DNA of 64,000 nucleotides, taken from contig NZ_QAJL01000001.1 in the NCBI RefSeq assembly GCF_003852525.1, positions 2,059,268 through 2,123,267 of the forward strand. Reading direction: 5' to 3'. Below, in pieces: positions 16,492 to 24,885 of the stretch. Origin of the DNA: Pedobacter sp. KBW06. GTDB taxonomy: Bacteria > Bacteroidota > Bacteroidia > Sphingobacteriales > Sphingobacteriaceae. Under the pieces are notes generated by a model. It was not told the DNA's origin. It saw only the letters and a list, made by a program, of their open reading frames with translations, and did no database searches. Numbering within the stretch: the first letter of the stretch is position 1; every line of letters begins with the position of its first letter. Made by a program: the position numbers and the translations under genes.

Positions 16492-18000
16492 TTAGGCTAC
16501 AATATCCTGAATCACCTTTCCTGAGACATCCGTTAAACGGAAAGGCCTGCCCTGGAAAGGATAAGTAAATTGCTCATGATTAAACCCAAGCTGATTAAGT
16601 ATGGTGGCCTGGATATCAAAAGGATCAACTTTTCCACTCAGGGCACTATATCCTATTTCGTCGGTCTCGCCATGCGTAAAACCTTTCTTGATGCCTCCGC
16701 CAGCCATCCACATCGTGAATGCTTCGGTATGGTGATCCCTTCCGTTATATGGGTTCTGAATTCCGTTTCGATTCTCCATCATTGGTGTCCGGCCAAATTC
16801 ACCGCCCCAAACCACCAGCGTTTCGTCCAGTAACCCCCTTTGTTTCAGGTCAAGTAATAACGCGGTGATGGGTTTATCTGTGCTTCTGCATTTATTCTTC
16901 AGGCCGATATTCAGCGAATTATTCGGGCCATCTCCATGTGCATCCCATCCCCAGTCAAAAAGCTGAACAAACCGCACCCCTTTTTCCACCAGTTTCCTGG
17001 CCAGCAATACATTGTTGGCAAAAGAAGATTTTCCCGGTTGTGTCCCATACATTTCATGGATATAAGCAGGCTCATCATTGATGTTCATCACTTCCGGCGC
17101 GGAGATCTGCATCCGGTAAGCCATTTCATATTGTGAGATCCTGGAAAGAATTTCCGGATCATTATAATTTGCATATTCCAGTTCATTGGAGGCATTGATG
17201 GCATCAATTGAAGCTTTACGCAAATCACGGCTCATGCCATGAGGATCTTTGATAAACAATACCGGGTCTCCTTCGCTTCTGCATTGTACCCCCTGGTAAA
17301 CGGAAGGCAAAAATCCACTCCCCCAGATACTTTTTCCTGCATCAGGAAAACTTCCTCCACTGGTCAGCACCACATAGCCCGGCAGGTTTTGGTTTTCGGT
17401 TCCCAATCCATAGGTTGCCCAGCTCCCGATACTTGGCCTGCCCAAACGGGCACTTCCCGTATGGATCAGCAGTTGTGCAGGCGCATGGTTGAACTGATCT
17501 GTGCTCACTGCTTTCAGAAAACTAACTTCATCCACCATCGTTGAGAAATGAGGCATATTGTCGCTCACCCAGGCACGACTCTGTCCGTGTTGTGCAAATT
17601 GCGCCTGTGCACCCAGCATTTTAGGCACTCCGGTGATGAACGCAAATTTTTTCCCGGCAAGAAGGGAAGGCGGACAGTCTTGTCCGTCCATTTTCATCAG
17701 TTCCGGCTTATAGTCAAAGAGCTCCAGCTGAGATGGGGCCCCTGCCATATGTAAGTAGATCACACTTTTGGCTTTTCCAAAGTACGGCGGTGATTTCGGC
17801 AATAATGGATGTGCAGGATCGTATAAAACCGGATTATTGGTTTTGGCACCGAAATTACAGCTTCCCAATAAGGAACCCATTGCGATGGCGCCAAGCCCCA
17901 TCGCACTTTCTTTTAGAAAATGCCGGCGGGTAAAAGACCTCAATTCTGTTTCCTTTGCTTCTTTTACGAGGCGGTGTGCATTTAATTCATCTCTTGTCAT
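16492..18000 (-). CDS. DUF1501 family protein, Tat-exported, possibly lipidated
   Basis: 502 residues. A Tat motif TRRHFLK (Arg25-Arg26) precedes a hydrophobic stretch ending in LLGSC (Cys48), which could be a lipobox. The DUF1501 domain, related to the alkaline-phosphatase/sulfatase fold, shows SVIYLHMAGAPSQLELFDYKP, FVQLFDWGWDAHGD and VVWGGEFGRTPMMENRNG. DUF1501 and DUF1553 proteins occur as pairs in Planctomycetes and many Bacteroidota; their reaction is unknown. It is 8 bases downstream of the DUF1553 gene. Confidence 0.92.
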   Translation of the reverse strand: MTRDELNAHRLVKEAKETELRSFTRRHFLKESAMGLGAIAMGSLLGSCNFGAKTNNPVLYDPAHPLLPKSPPYFGKAKSVIYLHMAGAPSQLELFDYKPELMKMDGQDCPPSLLAGKKFAFITGVPKMLGAQAQFAQHGQSRAWVSDNMPHFSTMVDEVSFLKAVSTDQFNHAPAQLLIHTGSARLGRPSIGSWATYGLGTENQNLPGYVVLTSGGSFPDAGKSIWGSGFLPSVYQGVQCRSEGDPVLFIKDPHGMSRDLRKASIDAINASNELEYANYNDPEILSRISQYEMAYRMQISAPEVMNINDEPAYIHEMYGTQPGKSSFANNVLLARKLVEKGVRFVQLFDWGWDAHGDGPNNSLNIGLKNKCRSTDKPITALLLDLKQRGLLDETLVVWGGEFGRTPMMENRNGIQNPYNGRDHHTEAFTMWMAGGGIKKGFTHGETDEIGYSALSGKVDPFDIQATILNQLGFNHEQFTYPFQGRPFRLTDVSGKVIQDIVA

Positions 18001-18008
18001 GACGTTGA

Positions 18009-20759
18009 TTAATTTTTGGTCACTACTTCATCCAGGTTCAGCATGGCATTGGCAACAATCACCAATGCGGCTTTCTCCGGATTTTTATCTTTATCTTCCG
18101 CGCCTAGGATCTCGCCCATCTTTGCCGGATTCTTTTTATAATCATTGAAGGCCTGCAAATACAGTTTATCCAGAATCCGGAGTTTGGGTGCAGCAATAGG
18201 CTTGTACATCACCCATTGGTAACCTTTACTGATCTTCTGCCCGATGTCTTTACCGCCTTCCAGCTCCATCCGCTTTGCAAAATGGCGTGCCATTTCTATA
18301 TAAGCCTCATCGTTTAGCGTCACCAATGCCTGTAATGGTGTATTGGTACGGATTCTTCGCGGACTGCAAACCACTCTTTGTGCCCCATCAAATGCGATCA
18401 TCGAAGGGTAAGGCGCAGATCTTTTCCAGTAGGTATAAATTGCCCTTCGGTACTGGTCTTCGCCTTTGGAATTTTCCCATTTCGCGCCATTATAAGGCGA
18501 ATTCCAGATTCCCTCCGGCTGCCATGGCATCACCCCATGTCCATACATTTTGGTGCTTAAAACCCCGCTTGCCATTAAATGCTGGTCTCTCAACTGTTCG
18601 GCACTTAACCGGGTTCTTGGACCTCTGGCGTAGTAATGGTTAAATAAATCTTTCTCTTTGACCGCTTCCGATAACCTGGAATCCTGTCTGTAAGCAGCAC
18701 TCATCACCATCTCCTTCAGCAAGGTCTTCACGCTCCATTTGTACTGATGCATGAACTGCCAGGACAAATGATCCAGCAGTTCTTTATGTGTTGGCGACAT
18801 TCCCTGGGTTCCCATGTCCTCCAGTGTTTCTACAATTCCGGTTCCGAACAACTGTTCCCAAAGCCGGTTTACCATAGTCCGGGAAAGCAGGGGATTTCTG
18901 GAATCAGTTAACCACATCGCCAGGCCCATTCTGTTTTTAGGCGCATTTTTTGGCATGGCATAGGCCAGTGTTTTCGGTACACCTACCTGCACTTCTTTTC
19001 CTTTTGAGATCCAGGCTCCCCTTTCAAACACATAACTTTTCCGTTGACGGTTGGCCGGATTTTCTACCATAACCGGAATTGAAGAAGGATTGGAATTCAG
19101 CAAAGTCCAGAAAGCCGCTTTGTTTTCCGCATACCCCGGTTTAGCCTTGCCAGGAAAAGAATCAGAGAAATAAAACCAGTCGAAGTATACGGTAAACTGG
19201 TCTTTGTTTTTTATTCCAGGATTCTGGTAAACTAGATAAACATCATGAATTCCTGTCTGAGGTTTGATCTCTACCTCTAAATTTTGATACTTATCTCCCG
19301 AAGGTACTTTCCAGGAAGCAATCAGCGGTCCGTTAGGATTGTCCATCCGCAACTGCATATTTCCACCCGGCACATTTGAAGAATAACGGTAAATCATTTG
19401 TTTTACCCCTTTTAAATCCACAGCGGGGATCCTGGCCTGTGCGTTGTTCTTAAAAAACAAAGCAATGTTGTTATTTCCGATAACGGCATTCTTCAGGCTG
19501 TCTGTCGTCGTTGAATTGATACTTGGCTGCCCTGTTTTGAGAAATTTATAAACTTCAGCTGCTTTTTCCTGTCCGGCATTTTGCTTTAACCAGGAAGTCA
19601 GGCCACTCAGTTTTCTTTGCAGAGAATCATCATATTGCCTCAGTAACGGATATTCAGATTGCAGGTCCTCATCCCGCGTATTGTTAAAATAAGCCATAAA
19701 CTTATAGAACTCATCATGTTTAAAAGGATCATAAGGATGGCTATGGCATTGCACACAGGCAAAGGTGGTACTCAACAGGCCCTCCCAGGTCGTGTTTACG
19801 CGGTCCAATACTGCAGAAACGCGAAATTCTTCGTTGTTCGTTCCCCCTTCGTCATTGGTCATCGTGTTTCTGTGGAACGCAGTGGCGATGTATTGCTCGT
19901 CTGTAGGGTTCACATAGAAATCTCCCGCGATCTGATCAGTGATAAACTGATTATAAGGCTTATCGTCATTGAATGCTTTGATGACCCAGTCCCGGTACTT
20001 CCAAACCTCTCTGCCACCGTCAGATTCATAGCCCTTAGTATCTGCATACCTGGCTACGTCCAGCCACATGGAAGCCCACTTCTCGCCAAAACGAGGGGAA
20101 GCCATCAGCGAGTCGACGAGTGTTTCATAAGCTTTATCATTGTCTTTGCTATTGAGGTAACGGCGCATCACCTGATCTGAAGGAGCCAATCCAATAAGGT
20201 CAAGGCTCAGCCTCCTCAATAAGGTCGCTTTATCTGCTTCTGCCGAAGGTTTCATTTTTTTCTCTTCCAGCTTTGCATAAATAAACTTATCGATATCGTT
20301 CTTTACCCAGTCGTCCGATACATCCGGAATTTCCACTTCTTTTACAGGAAGGTAGGCCCAGTGGTCTCCCCATTTGGCCCCTTGCTTAATCCAGCGTTTG
20401 AAAAGATCTATTTCCTCTTCATTTAAAGATTCATGTTTGTAGGGCATTCTGAGTTCCGGATCTTTACTGAGCAAGCGTTTGATCATTTCACTCCCATCGG
20501 GATCCCCGGGAATAATGGCAGGTTTACCACTTTTAGTTGCGGCCAATGCCTCTTCATGAAACAAAACGCTAAAGCCTCCCTGTTTTTTCACTCCTCCGTG
20601 GCAGGAGATGCATTTTTTATTAAGAATAGGTTTGATCTGTGTATTGAAATCCACTTTATCTGAAGAAGGCATCAGGAAAGCACCCATTACCACAACTCCT
20701 AAAATAACAAGGATCACAATCAGCTTTTTGCTACGGAATATTTTCATACCGGGAATCAT
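18009..20759 (-). CDS. DUF1549/DUF1553 protein with planctomycete-type cytochrome c domain
   Basis: 916 residues. After one N-terminal membrane anchor (about 12-30) comes a PSCyt1 heme domain with Cys50-x-x-Cys53-His54 (CISCHGGVKKQGG) and likely axial Met105 (ELRMPYK). The DUF1549 domain has a second heme-type motif Cys335-x-x-Cys338-His339 (CVQCHSHPYDPFKHDEFY). A beta-rich insert resembling a CBM6 module and the C-terminal DUF1553 domain follow (SRTMVNRLWEQLFG, SAAYRQDSRLS, RLSAEQLRDQ). It is the first gene of the operon. Periplasmic multi-heme electron transfer is strongly suggested; the substrate is unknown. Confidence 0.92.
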   Translation of the reverse strand: MIPGMKIFRSKKLIVILVILGVVVMGAFLMPSSDKVDFNTQIKPILNKKCISCHGGVKKQGGFSVLFHEEALAATKSGKPAIIPGDPDGSEMIKRLLSKDPELRMPYKHESLNEEEIDLFKRWIKQGAKWGDHWAYLPVKEVEIPDVSDDWVKNDIDKFIYAKLEEKKMKPSAEADKATLLRRLSLDLIGLAPSDQVMRRYLNSKDNDKAYETLVDSLMASPRFGEKWASMWLDVARYADTKGYESDGGREVWKYRDWVIKAFNDDKPYNQFITDQIAGDFYVNPTDEQYIATAFHRNTMTNDEGGTNNEEFRVSAVLDRVNTTWEGLLSTTFACVQCHSHPYDPFKHDEFYKFMAYFNNTRDEDLQSEYPLLRQYDDSLQRKLSGLTSWLKQNAGQEKAAEVYKFLKTGQPSINSTTTDSLKNAVIGNNNIALFFKNNAQARIPAVDLKGVKQMIYRYSSNVPGGNMQLRMDNPNGPLIASWKVPSGDKYQNLEVEIKPQTGIHDVYLVYQNPGIKNKDQFTVYFDWFYFSDSFPGKAKPGYAENKAAFWTLLNSNPSSIPVMVENPANRQRKSYVFERGAWISKGKEVQVGVPKTLAYAMPKNAPKNRMGLAMWLTDSRNPLLSRTMVNRLWEQLFGTGIVETLEDMGTQGMSPTHKELLDHLSWQFMHQYKWSVKTLLKEMVMSAAYRQDSRLSEAVKEKDLFNHYYARGPRTRLSAEQLRDQHLMASGVLSTKMYGHGVMPWQPEGIWNSPYNGAKWENSKGEDQYRRAIYTYWKRSAPYPSMIAFDGAQRVVCSPRRIRTNTPLQALVTLNDEAYIEMARHFAKRMELEGGKDIGQKISKGYQWVMYKPIAAPKLRILDKLYLQAFNDYKKNPAKMGEILGAEDKDKNPEKAALVIVANAMLNLDEVVTKN

Positions 20760-20840
20760 ACATTTGGTTAGTTCAGGTAATTTACAAATAGTTAGGGATT
20801 TCTTTATTTACAAAAATGCCGACAACTACTATAAATAATT

Positions 20841-20867
20841 AAAAACTAAAGGTAGCCGAAGCTACCT
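20841..20867 (-). terminator. Terminator-like UUCG hairpin downstream of the TIGR01777 gene
   Basis: On the minus strand a 7 bp stem (AGGTAGC/GCTACCT) closes a TTCG loop and is followed by TTTAGTTTTT. It lies about 115 bases beyond the stop of the TIGR01777 gene and before the DUF1553 promoter region. Confidence 0.6.
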
Positions 20868-20983
20868 CACAAACCTTTACTTAGATTCTCCAATACTGAC
20901 ACTATATTGTCCACACAAAATGTACTATAGGCAAATACAGCGTAATATTATTGACACATCAGGGAAATGACTCCTGATCGGTA

Positions 20984-21910
20984 CTACACCCGGATGCTTA
21001 AAATGTCATGTACAGCAGGTTGAATTTCTGCAAACTGAAAAGTAAAGCCATTCTCCAGCAGACGCTTAGGGGAAACCCACCGGCTTTTTAAGACCAATTC
21101 AGTTTCCGTACCGATCAATCGCACGCCAATTTCCAATAACCATTGTGGGCAAGGTAAACCGAAAGGAATGCCATATGCTTTCCTCAGTACTTTCATTAGT
21201 TCCCTATTTTTAACCGCTGCCGGCGCTGTACAATTGATGATTCCTTCCATTTTTCCCTCATCGGTTAACCATTCGGTAGAACGGGCAACATCATGTTCAT
21301 GAATCCAGGAAACGTATTGTTGTCCATCTCCCTGCTGTCCCCCAAGCCCAAATCTGACCAGGTTCAATAACCTTGGAAAGACACTGTCATTTCTGCCAAG
21401 AACAATTCCCATCCTCAAAGCGATCTTTCTGGTTTTTGGTATTTCAGATTCAAAAAATGCCGTTTCCCATTGCTTACAAACCTCTATTGAGAATCCATAT
21501 CCCAACTCTCCACTGATTTCATCCTGAGCATGATCTTCTGCATGACGATAAATAGTAGCAGAGGTCACATTGATCCAAAGTCCTGGAGGTTGAACCAACT
21601 TCGCGATCACTTTTCCAAGTAACCTTGTCGGAATTGTTCTGGAACTGATGATTTCCGCCTGATTTTTAGGTGTATACCGGCAATTCACATTCTTACCGCA
21701 AAGGTTAACCAACAAATCCGCTCCTTCCAGTGATTTTACCCAATCTCCTTCCTCTTTACCATCCCATACTTCCGTTCTAATGTTACCCTTAGCAGCCCTG
21801 GGTTTACGGCTTAAAATCAAGACCTCTTCTGCAAGTTCTTTATAATAGTCTGCGAGCACATTGCCGAGATAACCGTTACCTCCAACAAGTATTACTTTAT
21901 GGTATTTCAT
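20984..21910 (-). CDS. TIGR01777-family NAD(P)-dependent epimerase/dehydratase-like protein
   Basis: 308 residues. A Rossmann fold opens with VILVGGNGYLGNVL, followed by DLLVNLCGKNVNCRYT and INVTSATIYRH; the C-terminal DUF1731-like part has PCPQWLLEIG and RLLENGFTF. The family belongs to the extended SDR proteins and lacks the classic YxxxK. Its substrate is unknown in bacteria. It starts 4 bases after the small membrane protein gene, so the two form an operon behind the palindrome-bearing promoter. Confidence 0.9.
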   Translation of the reverse strand: MKYHKVILVGGNGYLGNVLADYYKELAEEVLILSRKPRAAKGNIRTEVWDGKEEGDWVKSLEGADLLVNLCGKNVNCRYTPKNQAEIISSRTIPTRLLGKVIAKLVQPPGLWINVTSATIYRHAEDHAQDEISGELGYGFSIEVCKQWETAFFESEIPKTRKIALRMGIVLGRNDSVFPRLLNLVRFGLGGQQGDGQQYVSWIHEHDVARSTEWLTDEGKMEGIINCTAPAAVKNRELMKVLRKAYGIPFGLPCPQWLLEIGVRLIGTETELVLKSRWVSPKRLLENGFTFQFAEIQPAVHDILSIRV

Positions 21911-21914
21911 ATGA

Positions 21915-22418
21915 TTAAGCTAAAAAAATGATTAAAAGGACCATGATTCGATAGGCTACCCAGGTAATGGTCAATGTATTTCCAAGTTTCAAAAGTCTGG
22001 TTCTCCGGATGTGCTCCAGAAACATTAACCCCGCAACGCCCATAAAATAAAGCGCATAAAAAAGAGCGGGAAGCAGGAGGTATTGCGCCAGTAGTAAACC
22101 CGGTAACAGTAACAATGCACCGGCGAAAGAAATGGTCATCATGTTTCCAAGATAGGTCCACCGCTGCGCCGGAAAAAGGAAACTGATAATGATTCCCTGA
22201 AAAATGATTTGTCCGCCACAAATCAGGTATTCCCGGTAAGCGTGACCAACTGGCATCAATTCCTTCAATAATTCTACATAGGCTGTCAATATAAATCCGG
22301 TAACGAACCAGGTAAAAAGAAGAAAGGCAACGCGATAAATCCATTTTAAAGATTGCTGAATCCCGAAGTAATTCTCATCATAAAGCATCAGATATTTTTT
22401 TAGCGTTTCCATATTCAT
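21915..22418 (-). CDS. Four-helix membrane protein of unknown function
   Basis: 167 residues: a short soluble N-terminus (MNMETLKKYLMLYDENYFG), then about four membrane helices and a charged loop HIRRTRLLK before the last. The start may be ATG 22418 or ATG 22412. The operon with the TIGR01777 gene is the only clue to function. An overlapping 145 codon frame on the same strand has the composition of an out-of-frame shadow. Confidence 0.75.
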   Translation of the reverse strand: MNMETLKKYLMLYDENYFGIQQSLKWIYRVAFLLFTWFVTGFILTAYVELLKELMPVGHAYREYLICGGQIIFQGIIISFLFPAQRWTYLGNMMTISFAGALLLLPGLLLAQYLLLPALFYALYFMGVAGLMFLEHIRRTRLLKLGNTLTITWVAYRIMVLLIIFLA

Positions 22419-22496
22419 AAAATTTATACCATTTAAATATTTTCACAATTGAGTCCTTAAACCAGCTCCCCCGGCTTTTCTTACCGATTCCATATA

Positions 22497-22525
22497 CAAA
22501 TATAACAAAAGTATTAAACTTTCAA
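22497..22525 (-). promoter_or_regulatory. Promoter of the membrane protein-TIGR01777 operon
   Basis: On the minus strand TTG (22525-22523), an 18 base spacer and TATATTTG (22504-22497) match the Bacteroidota -33/-7 pattern. The spacer and the TTG lie within the left arm and centre of the 36 bp palindrome, so a protein bound there would control this promoter. Confidence 0.5.
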
Positions 22526-22546
22526 TAATTACTGAAAGTTTAATAC
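22511..22546. repeat. 36 bp perfect inverted repeat, candidate operator
   Basis: Arms GTATTAAACTTTCA (22511-22524) and TGAAAGTTTAATAC (22533-22546) are perfectly complementary over 14 bp, with an 8 base spacer. It has no U-tract and lies across a promoter, so an operator fits better than a terminator. Confidence 0.7.
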
Positions 22547-22624
22547 GACATATATTTATCTGGAATATTTTTCAGCAGTTCCAGCAGCACAGCATCAAAA
22601 AATCGCTGCCCCTTATTAGTCAAT

Positions 22625-22638
22625 ATTTTGTACAAAAT
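22625..22638. repeat. 14 bp perfect palindrome upstream of the TPR promoter
   Basis: ATTTTGTACAAAAT is fully self-complementary and ends 9 bases before the -33 TTTG of the rightward promoter. It could be an activator or repressor site. No neighbouring regulator gene identifies the binder. Confidence 0.45.
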
Positions 22639-22646
22639 CCAAACGT

Positions 22647-22677
22647 TTTGATATTTAGATACATATCCTTACATTTG
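22647..22677 (+). promoter_or_regulatory. Bacteroidota housekeeping promoter TTTG-N19-TAnnTTTG
   Basis: TTTG (22647-22650), exactly 19 bases, then TACATTTG (22670-22677): both elements match the consensus. Transcription would begin near 22681 and leave a leader of about 200 bases before the TPR gene. Confidence 0.7.
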
Positions 22678-22689
22678 TAAAAAAAGAAC

Positions 22690-22785
22690 ATGCTTAAGTA
22701 CCAACATATCCAAATGAACAGCAGCAACCCAGTGGTTTGCCTGCACCGGATAAGCATGGATCTTCCCTTTCTATCCGGGATCTAA
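22690..22785 (+). CDS. Possible 31-residue leader peptide
   Basis: ATG 22690, about 9 bases after the predicted start of transcription, opens a 31 codon frame that ends at TAA 22785. Its 3' half overlaps a CCGGATA/TATCCGG stem. No known leader peptide is recognised, and the frame may be chance. Confidence 0.25.
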   Translation: MLKYQHIQMNSSNPVVCLHRISMDLPFLSGI

Positions 22786-22879
22786 CGCCTCTCCAGGATA
22801 TTCAGCATTACCAATAATCAAAGATTTAATAGCCCTCCGGAAGTTTTAACAGCCGGAACAAAAAAAGAAAAGGATCCTT

Positions 22880-23398
22880 ATGGACATTTTATATACCATC
22901 GAAGAGAAATATCTTGAAGCCATCGACGAGTTAGAACACGGCGAGCCTCAGAAAGCACTTCACCTAATGAACGAAATTATTCAGATTGACCCGGAATATG
23001 CCAGGGCATATTATCATTTGGGAAATATCTACCAGGATAGATTCAAAAACTATCAGACTGCCGGATACTATTATAAAAAGTGTATCGGACTGGAACCGGA
23101 ATTTCCGGATGTTTACCTTCCCTATCTCCGTTTGCTAACCACTTTGGAAATGTCAAAATTAGCAGAGCAGATTTTCAGCCAGGCGCTCCTTGTAAAAGGC
23201 GTATGCAAGTGCTGTATCTACGAGCAAATGGGGAACTATGCAGAGCAGGATAAACGTTGGGAAGCCGCAAATGAGCTTTATAAGCAAGCGCTGCTAAGCA
23301 GTACCGGTATCGAGGATAAGAGTGCCTTACATGACAATCTTCAACGGCTGAGAGATAAGAAACAGTTGACGCAGCATGTCATTTATAATTTTGAATAA
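22880..23398 (+). CDS. Small tetratricopeptide repeat protein
   Basis: 172 residues, cytoplasmic with no signal peptide. At least two TPR-like units are visible: the pair PQKALHLMNEIIQIDPEYARAYYH.. and YQTAGYYYKKCIGLEPEFPDVY, and a later WEAANELYKQALL. GVCKCCIYEQ places three Cys close together. Start ATG 22880 has AAAAGGA upstream. It is a single gene between its own promoter and a strong terminator. TPR proteins are scaffolds, and the partner is unknown. Confidence 0.8.
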   Translation: MDILYTIEEKYLEAIDELEHGEPQKALHLMNEIIQIDPEYARAYYHLGNIYQDRFKNYQTAGYYYKKCIGLEPEFPDVYLPYLRLLTTLEMSKLAEQIFSQALLVKGVCKCCIYEQMGNYAEQDKRWEAANELYKQALLSSTGIEDKSALHDNLQRLRDKKQLTQHVIYNFE

Positions 23399-23800
23399 AA
23401 AAAGAGCTTGTATGAGCTGCTTATGGCCGGAAGATCATTCTTCCGGCTTTTTTTACGACCTTTAATTTTTTATTTGATTCATTCCTGTTCTACATTATTC
23501 AGGGTTCAGTAGTTAAATACTTATCCTGTAACTGTAATTCCAAAATAGTTTACAAACGCTCTTCCCTTATGTGGATTTTATAGCGGTCTTGGCTGGAGGT
23601 TGCTAGGGCCTCGACCGACCTGCGGCCCATTCAAGGGATGTTCTAATCATGCTTAGATTTATTTTAATTTCCACAAAATGGAATAGACTATATAAAAGCT
23701 ATATACAGTTTCCGTATTTTCCGTTAAAACAAATATTTAAGGATTATTGTTGTAACTAAAAATTAAACGTATATTTAATTACACAATTAATTTATAAATT
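23399..23800. other. 402-base gap before DUF6266
   Basis: The first part holds the TPR gene terminator. At about 23581-23640 there is a patch richer in G and C than its surroundings, including GGCTGGAGGTTGCTA, a near-copy of a sequence downstream of the DUF6266 gene. The last 120 bases are very AT-rich. I see no gene, and no tRNA fold in the GC-rich patch. Confidence 0.4.
23426..23454 (+). terminator. Intrinsic terminator of the TPR gene
   Basis: A perfect 9 bp stem GCCGGAAGA/TCTTCCGGC with a 4 base loop is followed by seven T residues. Confidence 0.92.
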
Positions 23801-24643
23801 ATGGCAATCTTATCAAAAAGCGCTTTTGGTTGTCCCAATGGGAAAATCGGAGGCATGGTCTACTACATGCTTAAAGGACAGCCAGTCTGCAGGCTAATCG
23901 GTGAACAAGGTGAACCAAGCATTAAGCAACGGGCCAATTATCAGGCGATGGAGGTCACAATGAGGCTCGTCAAGCCGATGAAAGAATTCATTAGAAATAG
24001 TTTCGAACTGGAAGCCAGGGGAACGGTAAAAAATGCACACAACCTTGCAGTCTCTTACAACAAAAAACAGGCATTGAAGGGAGAATACCCCAATATCAGC
24101 GTAGATTACAGCAAGGTGGTGCTGAGTTATGGCGAGCTTCCCGGAGCAAGGGATTTCAGCATCAGCAAAACAGAAACGGGACTGATCGTAAGCTGGAATC
24201 CGGAAAGTTATAATGGAGGGTATGATGGTGATGATATCCTCATGATTCAGCTCTGCTTTCCCTTGATAAAAATGGGACGCTGCTTGCTGAATGCGTCAAG
24301 AAGAGATGCTGGCAGTGTATTTATAACTTTAGACGAGCAACGGCAAATAGACGGGCCAATAGAGGCCTATGCCTGCTTCAAATCAGCCGATGGAAGGCAG
24401 ATCTCAAACAGCATCTATCTGGGAAACATAAATGGAACCGTAAAAAGTGCCGAAGAACAAGCCGCTCAGGAAAGATACATCATCTTAAAAACCAGGTTTG
24501 ATAAGATTGAACCCGATTATCTAAGCCAGCAAAGAGACATTCATATGGCCCGGAAGGAAGAAGACAAAGCTTTTCGGAATCTGAAGGCAGAATACCTCTC
24601 TCTGAAGGAGCAATTAGCACACCTTCCCGGAGGTCCTGGCTAA
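23801..24643 (+). CDS. DUF6266 family protein
   Basis: 280 residues. The N-terminus (AILSKSAFGCPNGKIGGMVYYMLKGQPVCR) has the Gly-rich opening typical of DUF6266 proteins, which are abundant and of variable copy number in Pedobacter and relatives. The middle contains fibronectin-like beta strands (LIVSWNPESYNGGYDGDDI), and the C-terminus is a charged coiled-coil-like helix. No signal peptide is seen. Function is unknown. Similarity of the opening to phage-tail-like structural proteins is only an impression. Confidence 0.75.
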   Translation: MAILSKSAFGCPNGKIGGMVYYMLKGQPVCRLIGEQGEPSIKQRANYQAMEVTMRLVKPMKEFIRNSFELEARGTVKNAHNLAVSYNKKQALKGEYPNISVDYSKVVLSYGELPGARDFSISKTETGLIVSWNPESYNGGYDGDDILMIQLCFPLIKMGRCLLNASRRDAGSVFITLDEQRQIDGPIEAYACFKSADGRQISNSIYLGNINGTVKSAEEQAAQERYIILKTRFDKIEPDYLSQQRDIHMARKEEDKAFRNLKAEYLSLKEQLAHLPGGPG

Positions 24644-24885
24644 AGGTTAGCGATCAGCGTCCAACCTATTTTTGATAAATGCCACCTTTACTATGGTAAG
24701 GGCTGGAACTTGCTATGCGCTGAATTTCGGAATGAACCATTCCCTGATTTACAATCCGGCCAGGATATTAGCATTAGCTTTTTTCAGGCCTTTATTTATC
24801 CGGCAGTACCAATTTAACGGCCTTCCTTAATTTCAGCTGTAGCGTTTTTCCGGATTGTTTCGTTTATCAATAAAACCGATAAATT

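Larger units (their letters stand above)
22419..22879. other. 461-base regulatory intergenic region
   Basis: Between a leftward operon and the rightward TPR gene lie, in order: a leftward promoter (22497-22525), a 36 bp palindrome (22511-22546), a 14 bp palindrome (22625-22638), a rightward TTTG-N19-TAnnTTTG promoter (22647-22677) and a leader of about 200 bases with a small ORF and a CCGGATA/TATCCGG pairing. No full-size gene fits. Confidence 0.6.

Noticed and set aside
21907..22344. 145-codon frame overlapping the four-helix membrane gene
   Set aside because: Its composition (many Ser, Arg, His and Cys) is that of an out-of-frame translation, and it overlaps a frame with clear membrane helices.
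22541..22549. T7-promoter-like TAATACGAC
   Set aside because: It is the right arm of the 36 bp palindrome plus three bases; the rest of a T7 promoter is absent.
23581..23640. Possible tRNA or structured RNA in the G/C-rich patch
   Set aside because: No cloverleaf, no T-loop consensus and no convincing long stem could be drawn.
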